DNA of 48,901 nucleotides from Methanolinea sp. GTDB lineage: Archaea > Halobacteriota > Methanomicrobia > Methanomicrobiales > Methanospirillaceae. The notes under the pieces were generated by a model that saw only the letters and a program-made list of their open reading frames with translations, ran no database searches and was not told the DNA's origin. Made by a program: the position numbers and the translations under genes. The stretch is taken from NCBI GenBank assembly GCA_018263335.1, contig JADFCY010000013.1, positions 1-48,901 of the forward strand, written 5' to 3'. This document shows positions 41,202 through 48,901 of the stretch, piece after piece (the stretch's first letter is position 1; every line of letters starts with the position of its first letter).

Positions 41202-42062
41202 ATGGCGTTCGAATCTCTCAGGATTGAAATCATAGGAAATGTCACCCTGTTCGACCTGATCGTATTTGCCATCTCGGTGCTGGCAGCGGCAATCATCGCA
41301 AAAGTCGTTGCCATTTACCTCAAGAAGTCCCTGAGCGACCGGATCCAGCCAAAAGAGATGGACTTTTTGATAAGGATAATCCAGGCTGCGATCGTCATCA
41401 TCGGGATATACCTCGCCCTCCCGAGTTTTGACATCAACCTTGCGGACATGCTGGTGGTGGGGGGCACGATGGGGCTGGTGATTGCGTTTGCAAGCCAGCG
41501 GATCGTCTCGAACTTCGGTTCGGGCCTCTTCCTCATCGCGGAGCGGCCGATGAAGCCCGGGGACAGCGTCAATATCGGGGCGGTGAGCGGAACGGTAGAG
41601 GAGATACGGGTCCTCTCCACCATCATAAAGACCCACGAGGGGGTGTACGTGAGGGTCCCGAACGAAAAGATCTTCACGTCGGAAATCACCAATTTCGTCG
41701 CCAATGTGGCCAGGAGGTTCGAGTACACCATAGGGATCAGCTACCAGTCCGACGCCGCGAGGGCGATCCGCATCATCAAGAGTCTCCTCGACGACCATCC
41801 TTTTGTCCTCAGACACCCGGCCCCGAGCGTCTTTGTGGACACCCTCTCGGACTCGAGCGTGAACCTCAGGGTATTCATCTGGGCACCCTCCCGGGTGTGG
41901 TGGTCGGTGAGGACCGAGATGCTCTGGGCGATCAAGAAAGCGCTCGATGCCGAAGGGATCGAGATCCCATTCCCCCAGAGGGTGATCACGTTTGCCAGGG
42001 ATAAGGAAGGATCCTCCCGTTGCGATACTCCGGGAGATGGAGCTGCCTATGGAAGACCCTGA
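41202..42062 (+). CDS. MscS-family mechanosensitive ion channel
   Basis: 286 residues. Membrane helices cover about 5-115, with the pore-lining TM3 and following beta domain in IAFASQRIVSNFGSGLFLIAERPMKPGDSVNIG, then GTVEEIRVLSTIIKTHEGVYVRVPNEKIFTSEITNF and the C-terminal alpha/beta domain VFVDTLSDSSVNLRVFIWAPS. MscS channels open on membrane tension to release osmolytes under hypo-osmotic shock. It is co-transcribed with DUF432 and overlaps the next HEAT gene. Confidence 0.93.
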   Translation: MAFESLRIEIIGNVTLFDLIVFAISVLAAAIIAKVVAIYLKKSLSDRIQPKEMDFLIRIIQAAIVIIGIYLALPSFDINLADMLVVGGTMGLVIAFASQRIVSNFGSGLFLIAERPMKPGDSVNIGAVSGTVEEIRVLSTIIKTHEGVYVRVPNEKIFTSEITNFVANVARRFEYTIGISYQSDAARAIRIIKSLLDDHPFVLRHPAPSVFVDTLSDSSVNLRVFIWAPSRVWWSVRTEMLWAIKKALDAEGIEIPFPQRVITFARDKEGSSRCDTPGDGAAYGRP

Positions 42063-42558
42063 ACTGGAGAACCTTGCCGCGACACTCGTGCATGGGAACC
42101 TGTCCGCACGACGCGAGGCAGTCAGGCAGCTTGCCGGGATGCGGGAGAAGGCCATTCCCCGACTCATCTCGCTCCTCCAGGAACCGGTGGAGAACGATGT
42201 ACGGTGGTACGCCGCAGTCGCCCTCGTCAGGATCGGCCCGCAGGCAATTGGCCCGCTCGTCGATGCACTATCAAAAAACCCGGATCCCGGTTTCTGCCGG
42301 TATGCCGCCGCCACGCTCGGGCACCTCGGTGAGCAGGCGGTGGCACCGATCCTCTCAGCCATGCGCGATGCGGATCCAAAGACCCGGGGGTTCCTTGCGC
42401 AGGCCCTGTGCAGGATCGGGGAGGCGGCAATCCCCGCGGTCAGGGAGATGCTCGGGTCAGACGACCCGGTGCTCCGTGAGTGCGCCACGCTCACCCTCTG
42501 GCAGATGGGCGAGGTGGGGCTGGAGTCGCTCCTTTCGTCGATGGATGAAAGGGCATAA
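42049..42558 (+). CDS. Small HEAT-repeat protein next to MscS
   Basis: 169 residues, with about five HEAT repeats (REKAIPRLISLLQEPVENDVRWYAAVALVRIG; LGHLGEQAVAPILSAMRDADPKTRGFLAQALCRIG). There is no membrane segment. Possible starts are TTG 41992, ATG 42037 and ATG 42049. I chose the last because GGAG lies 6 nt before it; all three overlap the end of mscS. The overlap implies co-translation with the channel, suggesting that the solenoid acts on MscS or DUF432. Its repeats resemble those of the membrane HEAT protein at the head of the cassette. Confidence 0.82.
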   Translation: MEDPELENLAATLVHGNLSARREAVRQLAGMREKAIPRLISLLQEPVENDVRWYAAVALVRIGPQAIGPLVDALSKNPDPGFCRYAAATLGHLGEQAVAPILSAMRDADPKTRGFLAQALCRIGEAAIPAVREMLGSDDPVLRECATLTLWQMGEVGLESLLSSMDERA

Positions 42559-42667
42559 CAATTATTTGCGGACGTACTCTCCCCTCTTTTCCATTGGAGA
42601 TGATCGAGGAGATAGCGCATGGAGAGATTTCAAAGCCAACTGATAAGTCACTGACGCGGCAAGAGAG

Positions 42668-45600
42668 ATGGTGATGATGCAGTGCTCTCCGGCAATCGAG
42701 CGCTACCTTGCCGGGCTGCAGGAAGGGCTGAACGCGGCCATGGCAGTTGCGGAGCGGGCAAGGGCCGTGGGGATCGACCCCCGCACGGCCGTCGAGATAC
42801 CCGTTGCAAGCGACCTCGCGGACCGTGTGGAGGCCCTCCTTGGGATCAGGGGCCTGGCCGCGAGGATACGCGAGATGGAGGGCCAGATGTCGAGGGAGGA
42901 GGTTGCCCTCCACATCGGCGGGGACTTTGTGCAGCGCAGGTTCGGGGAGAAGAGCGAAGAGGAGATCCTCGACCATGCCATACGCACCGCCATGGCGGTG
43001 CTCACAGAGGGAGTGGTCGCAGCCCCGACGGAAGGGATCGCCAAGGTGGGCATCGGGCGAAATGACGACGGGAGCCGGTACCTGAAGATCTATTATGCAG
43101 GGCCGATCAGGAGCGCAGGGGGGACTGCGCAGGCTCTCTCTGTGCTGGTAGGGGATTTTGTCAGGCGAGCGCTCGGGATGAACCGCTATATCCCCCGCCC
43201 CGAGGAAGTGGAGCGCTACATCGAGGAGATCCGCCAGTACAACTCCATCATGAACCTGCAGTACCTCCCCTCTGAGCGGGAGATCAGATTGATCGTCCAG
43301 AACTGCCCGGTCTGTATCGACGGTGAAGGGACGGAGGAGGAGGAGGTCAGCGGGTACCGGAACCTCGAGCGGGTGGAGACGAACACCGTGAGGGGCGGGA
43401 TGGCGCTCGTGCTTGCAGAGGGCCTTGCACTCAAGGCACCAAAGGTCCAGAAGAACGTGCGGGCGCTCTCGCTGGACGGGTGGGAGTGGCTGGATGAACT
43501 GATCGGAGGGGCCACGAAGGGGGGCGATGGGGATGATGCCCCAGGTATCAGGCCGAAAGACAAGTACCTGCGGGACCTCATCGGGGGCCGCCCCGTCTTC
43601 TCCTACCCGATGAGAAAAGGGGGGTTCAGGCTCCGGTACGGCCGCTCACGGAACACGGGCTTTGCTGCGGCGGGGCTCAACCCTGCGACCATGCATATCC
43701 TCGGGGACTTCCTGGCAGTAGGTACCCAGATGAAGGTGGAGCGGCCGGGCAAGGCCGCCGGGATCGTCCCGGTGGACACCATCCAGGGACCGACGGTCAG
43801 GCTGAAATGCGGAGACGTCCTCAGGATCGACGATGCGGCGCAGGCAAGAGCGCTCAGCCCGGAAGTCGAGCGGATCCTCGACGTCGGGGAGATCCTTATA
43901 GGATACGGCGAGTTCCTTGAGAACAACCACCCCCTTGTCCCGCCTGCCTACTGCCACGAGTGGTGGTGCCTGGAAGGCGGGTCGGTGCGGCCCGAGAACG
44001 AGGAGGAGGCAATCGCCCTCTGCTTCGAGGGAGCATTCCTCCATCCCGACTTCACGTGGCTCTGGGACGACCTCTCATGTGAAGAGATCGCAGAACTTGC
44101 GGACTCAGTTGCGCAGTATGGGGAATTGAAGCACGGTATCCTCGTCCTGCCCCAGGAGGGACGCATCAAGGAGATGCTCGAGGTGATCCTTCTCCCCCAC
44201 CGCGTAAGGGAGGGGCTCATCTGCATCAGCGAATACTACGTCTTCCTCGCGTGCCTTGGTCTTGACCTGAAGCTGAAGAAGCGACCTGCGTGGGAGGGGG
44301 CTCCAAGGGACGACCCGCTCTCCCTCGTTTGCCACCTCTCGGGGTTCCGGATGCGGTCCAGGGGGGGCACCCGCATCGGGGGGCGCATGGGCCGCCCCGG
44401 GAAATCGAAGCCCCGGAAGATGAACCCTCCACCCCACTCGCTCTTTCCCCTCGGCGAGGCGGGAGGCAGCAGACGTTCGTTCCAGGAAGCATCGAACCAC
44501 GCCCCGCAGCCGAACATGGATGGCGGGGTGATCACCATCGAGACCGGGAGGAGGAGATGCCCCTCCTGCGGCACCGAGACGTTCCGCAACCGGTGCGAGT
44601 GCGGGGCTCACACCGATCCGGTCTACAGCTGCCCCCGCTGCAAGCGGGAGCACGAGGGCCTCGAGTGCCCGAACTGCCATACGCCACTTGTCTGCTCATT
44701 GGTCACCAGCCTCAACGTGAAGCAGGAGTATGCGACAGCGATGGAGCGCCTCGGCATCAGGGAGAGCAGCATCTCGCTCGTGAAAGGAGTGAAGGGGCTC
44801 ATCTCCCGGGAGCGGACGGTGGAGCCGATGGAGAAGGGGATCCTCAGGGCGGCGCGGGACCTCTTTGTCTTCAAGGATGGAACAATCCGGTACGATATGA
44901 TCGACCTCCCCCTCACCCACATCCGTCCCGGAGAGGTGGGGGTCTCCCCCGAACGGCTCAGGGAGCTTGGGTACACGGAGGATATCCAGGGAGATCCGCT
45001 CCACGCTCCGACACAGGTGGTGGAACTCAAGGCCCAGGACATCCTGGTCTCTGACTCCTGCGCGGAGTACATGGTGAAGGTGGCGCAGTTCCTTGACGAG
45101 CTCCTTGAGAAGTGCTATGGCCTGCCCCCCTTCTACCGGGTGCAGACGAGGGACGACCTCCTTGGCCACCTGGTGATCGGCCTTGCACCCCACACAAGTG
45201 CAGGAGTGCTCGCGAGGATCGTCGGGTTCTCCCGTGCGAACGTCGGGTACGCCCACCCCTTCTTCCACGCGGCCAAACGGCGGAACTGCTTCTTCGGAGA
45301 CACCATGATCGAGACCTTCGATGGGAGGGAATGGTGCACGAGGCCGATACGGCAGATAGTCTCCGAGAACTTCGACCTTTCCCGGCCGGGGATCGACCGG
45401 CTCGGGACATATTACTCGGACCCGGCGTCCACGCTCCTGGTGCGCACCGTTGACCGTGAGGGCAAGCCCCACCTTCGGCGTGTGACGACGGTCTCCATCC
45501 ACAGGTCTCCGCAAGCCCTGATCCGGTTCGAGACCCGCGGCGGCCGGGAGATTGCCGTGACCCCTGATCACGCAATGCTCGTCTGGGACACCTGTACGCT

Positions 45601-46534
45601 CCGGAAGATCAGGGCGGTCGAACTGGAGGAGGGGGACCCGGTCCCGGTGATGGTGGGAATGAACGTCCTTTCCGATCACATCATCCGCCGCGAGGTCGTC
45701 CCGTCCCCTGACACGCGGGTATTCTGCCTGACCGTGTCAGACGACCACACGGTGCTCGCAAACGGCATCTTCACCGGACAGTGCGACGGCGACGAGGACT
45801 GCATCATGCTCCTCCTTGACGGGCTGATCAACTTTTCCCGCTCGTTTTTACCCGAGACCCGTGGCGGCTCCATGGACGCGCCGCTCGTCCTGACCACCAG
45901 GATCGATCCCGCCGAGATCGACAAGGAGAGTCACAACCTCGACGTGGCGCCCGGCTACCCCCTCGAGTTCTACCTCGCCACCCTTGGGTATGCGCACCCA
46001 AAGGAAGTGGAGGGGCTTGTGGACCGGGTGGGCAGGCGCCTTGGGACCCCCGCACAGATCGAGGGGTTCTCGTTCACGCACGACACGACGGATATCTCAG
46101 CGGGACCCCTCGAGTCCACGTATACCCAGCTCAAGAGCATGATAGACAAGCTCGACGCAGAACTCTCCCTTGCGACGAAGATCCGTGCCGTTGACGAGGA
46201 TGACGTGGCAGAACGGGTGCTGACCACCCATTTTATCCGCGACCTTCAGGGAAACCTCTCTGCCTTCTCAAAGCAGAAGTTCCGGTGCGTGAAGTGCAAC
46301 ACGAGTTTCCGCCGGATGCCGCTTGCGGGCAAATGCAACCGGTGCGGCGGAAACATCATCCCCACGGTCCACGAGGGTTCTGTGAAGAAGTACCTGGAGA
46401 TGTCGCGGGATATCTGCAGGAAGTACCGGGTATCGGAGTATACCCGCCAGCGGGTCCAGGTCCTCGATATGGCGATCGAGTCGACGTTTGGCCAGGAGAA
46501 GAGCCAGCAGATGGGCCTCGCAGACTTCATGTAA
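42668..46534 (+). CDS. polC: DNA polymerase D large subunit (DP2), intein-containing
   Basis: 1288 residues including a 165-residue intein, so the mature subunit has 1123, normal for DP2. Blocks in order: [84 protein letters not shown], a zinc-ribbon group ([32 protein letters not shown]; about 634-680), [16 protein letters not shown], and the catalytic DGDEDC immediately after the intein. The C-terminal zinc finger [24 protein letters not shown] ends in a PIP-like [12 protein letters not shown]-type tail. It is the polymerising subunit of replicative PolD; the small subunit is not in the window. The start may be ATG 42668 or the in-frame ATG 42674. Confidence 0.96.
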   Translation: MVMMQCSPAIERYLAGLQEGLNAAMAVAERARAVGIDPRTAVEIPVASDLADRVEALLGIRGLAARIREMEGQMSREEVALHIGGDFVQRRFGEKSEEEILDHAIRTAMAVLTEGVVAAPTEGIAKVGIGRNDDGSRYLKIYYAGPIRSAGGTAQALSVLVGDFVRRALGMNRYIPRPEEVERYIEEIRQYNSIMNLQYLPSEREIRLIVQNCPVCIDGEGTEEEEVSGYRNLERVETNTVRGGMALVLAEGLALKAPKVQKNVRALSLDGWEWLDELIGGATKGGDGDDAPGIRPKDKYLRDLIGGRPVFSYPMRKGGFRLRYGRSRNTGFAAAGLNPATMHILGDFLAVGTQMKVERPGKAAGIVPVDTIQGPTVRLKCGDVLRIDDAAQARALSPEVERILDVGEILIGYGEFLENNHPLVPPAYCHEWWCLEGGSVRPENEEEAIALCFEGAFLHPDFTWLWDDLSCEEIAELADSVAQYGELKHGILVLPQEGRIKEMLEVILLPHRVREGLICISEYYVFLACLGLDLKLKKRPAWEGAPRDDPLSLVCHLSGFRMRSRGGTRIGGRMGRPGKSKPRKMNPPPHSLFPLGEAGGSRRSFQEASNHAPQPNMDGGVITIETGRRRCPSCGTETFRNRCECGAHTDPVYSCPRCKREHEGLECPNCHTPLVCSLVTSLNVKQEYATAMERLGIRESSISLVKGVKGLISRERTVEPMEKGILRAARDLFVFKDGTIRYDMIDLPLTHIRPGEVGVSPERLRELGYTEDIQGDPLHAPTQVVELKAQDILVSDSCAEYMVKVAQFLDELLEKCYGLPPFYRVQTRDDLLGHLVIGLAPHTSAGVLARIVGFSRANVGYAHPFFHAAKRRNCFFGDTMIETFDGREWCTRPIRQIVSENFDLSRPGIDRLGTYYSDPASTLLVRTVDREGKPHLRRVTTVSIHRSPQALIRFETRGGREIAVTPDHAMLVWDTCTLRKIRAVELEEGDPVPVMVGMNVLSDHIIRREVVPSPDTRVFCLTVSDDHTVLANGIFTGQCDGDEDCIMLLLDGLINFSRSFLPETRGGSMDAPLVLTTRIDPAEIDKESHNLDVAPGYPLEFYLATLGYAHPKEVEGLVDRVGRRLGTPAQIEGFSFTHDTTDISAGPLESTYTQLKSMIDKLDAELSLATKIRAVDEDDVAERVLTTHFIRDLQGNLSAFSKQKFRCVKCNTSFRRMPLAGKCNRCGGNIIPTVHEGSVKKYLEMSRDICRKYRVSEYTRQRVQVLDMAIESTFGQEKSQQMGLADFM
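45287..45781 (+). other. Mini-intein in DP2 (165 residues, no homing endonuclease)
   Basis: The intein starts at Cys874 ([13 protein letters not shown], block A), has block B with TPDH ([17 protein letters not shown]) and a C-terminal block [21 protein letters not shown], and is followed by the extein Cys1039. Splicing would join R-R-N to C-D-G-D-E-D. The length leaves no room for a homing endonuclease. Two positions are unusual: the last residue is Gln rather than Asn, as known from the Pyrococcus abyssi PolII intein, and the penultimate residue is Gly rather than His. The site is the known DP2 insertion site. Confidence 0.93.
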
Positions 46535-46567
46535 GGGGAGTCGGGCACATCTGGCCAAACGTCCGCG

Positions 46568-46575
46568 TTTTTTTT
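46568..46575 (+). terminator. Poly-T terminator after polC
   Basis: Eight T residues lie 33 nt past the stop, likely ending the polC transcript. Confidence 0.45.
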
Positions 46576-47043
46576 AACCGGGAGGACGATACCCCCTGGA
46601 AAATGTACGAACTCTCCCGCCTCCGCGAAGGGTTTCCGCCTCTCTCAAAGAACCTCTTCCCTGATTCAGTTTCCACGGTCAAGAGCACCGGAAGAGCAGT
46701 CGAGGTCACCCGGCCCTCAATTTATTTTTGTGGGTATCCCAGAAACCATGGAAGAGGGTCCTCACACGTCTGAAAACGTAAGTACCGCAGAGTACGGACG
46801 TATCTCAGGGTGCCCGGGCGTTTCCCGGGGGCGGTTCCTGGGACCTCGTCTTTGCCAGGAACGGGACGGATGCGATCTGCATGGGTGCCCACCGGTCCTG
46901 AGTGGAGCAGGGTGACGAGGGGATCACTCGGTTGCCCGATCACCCTGCAAACTTTGTGCCCTCGACGAGGCCTCATGGCAGGGGGGTGAGGGGCATTCCC
47001 CGATAGGAACGGGTGAGCACAGGGAGGATCGCCGGGGAAAAAG
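46576..47043. other. Gene-free, hairpin-rich stretch
   Basis: No convincing gene. A TATA-like element (AATTTATTTTTG, about 46719-46731) precedes GC-rich sequence dense in inverted repeats: TTCCTGG/CCAGGAA (13-nt loop) near 46833-46860, GCAGGGTGA/TCACCCTGC near 46907-46947 enclosing CGAG/CTCG, CCTCA/TGAGG near 46970-46992, and GGGG-CATT-CCCC near 46992-47003. It could be a structured RNA, but I find none of the signature sequences of RNase P or 7S RNA. A 55-codon frame starting at 46748 is possible but unsupported. Confidence 0.4.
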
Positions 47044-47934
47044 TTATTCTGGCCTCTTCTCTGCGGGCTCGCCCCCCTTTCGTCCCTTCCACCACCGGTA
47101 AGCGGCATAGGCGACCAGTGCGAGGACGACCAGCGGGATAATCGAGATCAGGATGATCACGAGTGCGGCGGTCACCCCGAGGAACCCGGCGATGCCCTCG
47201 TTGATGACCGAAGTGACCGACGGCCCGTCCCCGGCTCCCACTGGCTCGGGTTCATTGAAGGAGACGGTAATCGTCGCGTACTCGATCCTGTTGTCGAGGT
47301 ATTTCAATCGCCCGTCGATGCGGTCCATCTCCACCTGCACGCGCTCGACCTGCTGCTGTACCTCCAGGATCTCGGAGACGTTTCCTGCCATCTCCATGAT
47401 CCGCTGGTACTGGGCACGCTGGTTTGCGAGCGCCCCCCGCCGTGCCTGGAGGTCGACGTACTCCTCGGTCACGTCATCTGCCTGCACCGACTGGGACCGA
47501 AGTGTCCCAAGCGCGGCGATGGATGCGAGCACCCGGTCAAAGGAAGCGGCCGGGACCCGCATGACAAGGGAACCAGAGAGGCGGTCGCCGCGGTACCGGT
47601 CCAGCGAGAGCGAACCGATGTACCCGCCATTCCCGGTCGCAATGGACTGCAGGGCGTCCCGTGCGGCCATCACGTCTTTTACTTCCAGGTCCACGCGGGC
47701 GGTCCTGAGGATCTTCTGCTCGTCGCCTGCCCACGCACCGGCGCCTGTTGCGGGGACAGCCGTAGGGTAGGCCGTTATCGGGGCGAATCCATAGTCCGCG
47801 CCCACTCCTTCACTGCTCGCTTTCTGGGAGGATATCGTGCCCGGGATATCGGGGGATATACACCCCGCACTCAAGAGTCCCCCCGAAAGGACTGCCAGGA
47901 GAAGGAGAAGGGAGAAGATCTCTCTGTTCTGCAT
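47044..47934 (-). CDS. DUF4349 lipoprotein
   Basis: 296 residues. The lipobox is LSAGC (Cys25), followed by a linker to about 75. The DUF4349 region has RTARVDLEVKDVMAARDALQSIATGNGGYI and GSLVMRVPAASFDRVLASI, then a long coiled-coil (ALANQRAQYQRIMEMAGNVSEILEVQQQVERVQVEMDRI) and LDNRIEYATITVSFNEPEP. A C-terminal membrane helix (about 255-285, VIILISIIPLVVLALVAYAAY) and a basic tail follow. It is therefore anchored at both ends in the membrane. A frame extends to 48057, but ATG 47934 has GGAGGG upstream and starts the signal peptide. The function of the family is unknown. Confidence 0.88.
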   Translation of the reverse strand: MQNREIFSLLLLLAVLSGGLLSAGCISPDIPGTISSQKASSEGVGADYGFAPITAYPTAVPATGAGAWAGDEQKILRTARVDLEVKDVMAARDALQSIATGNGGYIGSLSLDRYRGDRLSGSLVMRVPAASFDRVLASIAALGTLRSQSVQADDVTEEYVDLQARRGALANQRAQYQRIMEMAGNVSEILEVQQQVERVQVEMDRIDGRLKYLDNRIEYATITVSFNEPEPVGAGDGPSVTSVINEGIAGFLGVTAALVIILISIIPLVVLALVAYAAYRWWKGRKGGEPAEKRPE

Positions 47935-48034
47935 ACAAGTCCCTCCCCGGCCGAGAAGAAAAATTATTCCGTGAGTGCGATTCGTTTCGCAGTCTCTTTT
48001 GCCCGGACAGTTGGGTCGACGAGTGCAAAGTGGT

Positions 48035-48044
48035 GAATATTTAT
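48035..48044 (+). promoter_or_regulatory. Box A promoter of tRNA-Leu
   Basis: GAATATTTAT lies about 47 nt before the tRNA and predicts a precursor starting near 48067 with a 20-nt 5' leader. Confidence 0.45.
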
Positions 48045-48086
48045 CCCGGCGGGTCACCCTTGATTATTGGGTACTCATATCCAATC

Positions 48087-48169
48087 GCGAGTGTGACTGA
48101 GAGGCCAAAAGTGACCGACTCAAGATCGGTTCTCGCAGGAGTTCGCAGGTTCGAATCCTGCCACTCGCA
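48087..48169 (+). tRNA. tRNA-Leu (anticodon CAA)
   Basis: 83-nt class II tRNA. Acceptor stem GCGAGTG/CACTCGC (seven pairs), anticodon stem ACCGA/TCGGT around loop CTCAAGA giving anticodon CAA, a long variable arm with CTC-GCAG-GAG, and T arm GCAGG-TTCGAAT-CCTGC. The discriminator is A and CCA is not encoded. It reads UUG leucine codons. No intron is seen. Confidence 0.95.
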
Positions 48170-48236
48170 TTCAACCCCCAAATTCCATTCTTCCCTTCAT
48201 TCTGTTTCATTCCTGTTTTTCTCAATGCCTTCCACC

Positions 48237-48243
48237 TTTTTTT
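48237..48243 (+). terminator. Poly-T terminator downstream of tRNA-Leu
   Basis: Seven T residues follow a generally T-rich stretch about 70 nt past the tRNA. T clusters starting at about 48214 may already end transcription. Confidence 0.4.
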
Positions 48244-48901
48244 CCTTCCTGAACTTTTCCATCGTGGCACAGGTTCCATGTTATCGCTATTTCACCCAGG
48301 AGTCTTTCCAGAACCCCACCCATCATCTTTTCGCGAGAAAAACGGGGACCGTATAGTAAGATCTCATAACGTGGAAGGGAAAGAAAAGGAACGGCGCCCG
48401 AACCCCGGTGAGGCGAAGGGTTGTGCCGCTCGAATCATCAGGGGAGTGCGGAAGATGTGAGAAAATCCCCTCTTCAATTTGGATCAAGGACACGAACCGG
48501 GGTTCCAAAAAGTTCTGCTCCGCGCCCAATCCTCATTTGAGAAAGCGAACTCCTTCCTCCTTTTTCATCGCCACCGGCAAGGAAAATTATAGAATAGCCC
48601 CCTCTTTTAGGCATGTTCAAAAAAATACAAAATACCTCATCGAAATAGCGATTTGAATAAAATCCACCGACATCGAGAAAAGTCACATTTTGAAAAACCT
48701 CGAAATTTGAAAATAATCAAGAATAAACCGTAAATTTGATCGTACTCGAAGGGGAATACATATTTGATCACAAAATGCATCCCCCATTGATAGTTGATCG
48801 GAAGGACCCAAAATGGTTCCTCTGAGAAAGGGTCCTGGCAATTGTATCAGATCGTCGGACACAGCAGGAATTTTCAAAATACGAGATTACCCCGATTAAA
48901 A
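48244..48901. other. Gene-free, increasingly AT-rich right edge
   Basis: No recognisable gene. Four small frames (60-82 codons) on both strands lack family features. The last 350 bp are AT-rich and hold an imperfect palindrome of 34 bp centred on TGATCA (48751-48784, GGGGAATACATATTTGATCA against its opposite arm) and a GGACCC/GGGTCC hairpin (48804-48835). These could be control elements of a gene beyond the edge or remains of an insertion. Confidence 0.4.

Noticed and set aside
40722-42620. 632-codon minus-strand frame opposite DUF432 and MscS
   Set aside because: Antisense artefact across three real genes; low-complexity His/Asp/Arg-rich product.
46730-46915. Small plus-strand frame in the gap after polC
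   Set aside because: Cys/Gly/Arg-rich, no ribosome site, and the region is dominated by inverted repeats; a non-coding explanation is at least as likely.
46760-47030. RNase P RNA or 7S (SRP) RNA
   Set aside because: Neither strand shows the conserved GAGGAAAGTCC-like or SRP helix 8 sequences I would expect, so only an unspecified structured region is reported.
48323-48877. Small frames (60-82 codons) at the right edge
   Set aside because: They overlap each other on both strands, lie in AT-rich sequence and have no recognisable motif or ribosome site.

Overview
The window is chromosomal DNA from a GC-rich euryarchaeal methanogen, most likely of the order Methanomicrobiales. The evidence is a run of methanogenesis marker genes with the MCR activation ATPase AtwA, CofD of coenzyme F420 synthesis, an archaeal D-family DNA polymerase large subunit with an intein, RadB, CDC48, the archaeal mevalonate-variant enzymes (UbiD type plus aconitase X), and lipoproteins of a type common in that order. 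TATA-like box A elements sit about 27 nt upstream of many first genes, often with no room for a leader. Genes inside operons carry GGAGG-type ribosome sites or overlap as ATGA, GTGA or TTGA.

Left part (1-9.6 kb): an AT-rich fragment of a flippase-like membrane protein runs off the left edge. Next come a degenerate SelB-like elongation factor homologue; a LemA / DUF2207 / PPC-domain / YgiQ radical-SAM run; a carboxymuconolactone decarboxylase-like protein on the other strand; and two exported proteins (META domain, FxLYD lipoprotein).

9.6-17.3 kb: a minus-strand operon encodes AtwA, markers 3, 6, 5, 15 and 17, and marker 7. Most junctions overlap or nearly touch. This is the ATP-driven reductive activation apparatus of methyl-coenzyme M reductase. 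An unusual HAD protein lies just upstream of it.

17.3-29.7 kb: ribose-1,5-bisphosphate isomerase, DapF, a TlpA-like lipoprotein with CcdA, RadB with LarC, CDC48, an acyl-CoA ligase, a KaiC/RecA-like protein with a decayed P-loop, a 76-bp tandem repeat, and a core methionine synthase with a probably non-discriminating AspRS.

29.7-42.6 kb: an unrecognised conserved-looking protein; a single-chain MNT nucleotidyltransferase-HEPN fusion (a toxin-antitoxin pair in one polypeptide); a surface lipoprotein; a HEAT-repeat protein; CofD; an HD phosphohydrolase; a small membrane-anchored protein; UbiD plus aconitase X (archaeal isoprenoid precursor pathway); and a cassette of membrane HEAT protein, DUF432 protein, MscS channel and small HEAT protein.

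42.6-48.9 kb: DNA polymerase D large subunit with a 165-residue mini-intein placed directly in front of its catalytic DGDED motif, a hairpin-rich gene-free stretch, a DUF4349 lipoprotein, tRNA-Leu(CAA), and about 0.7 kb of increasingly AT-rich DNA without a recognisable gene.

The strongest candidates for a second look are the cis-fused MNT-HEPN protein, the intein with the unusual Gly-Gln C-terminus, the HEAT/DUF432/MscS/HEAT cassette, the HAD protein beside the MCR activation operon, the 76-bp repeat, and the structured gap at 46.6-47.0 kb. All function calls come from reading the sequence; no database search was run.
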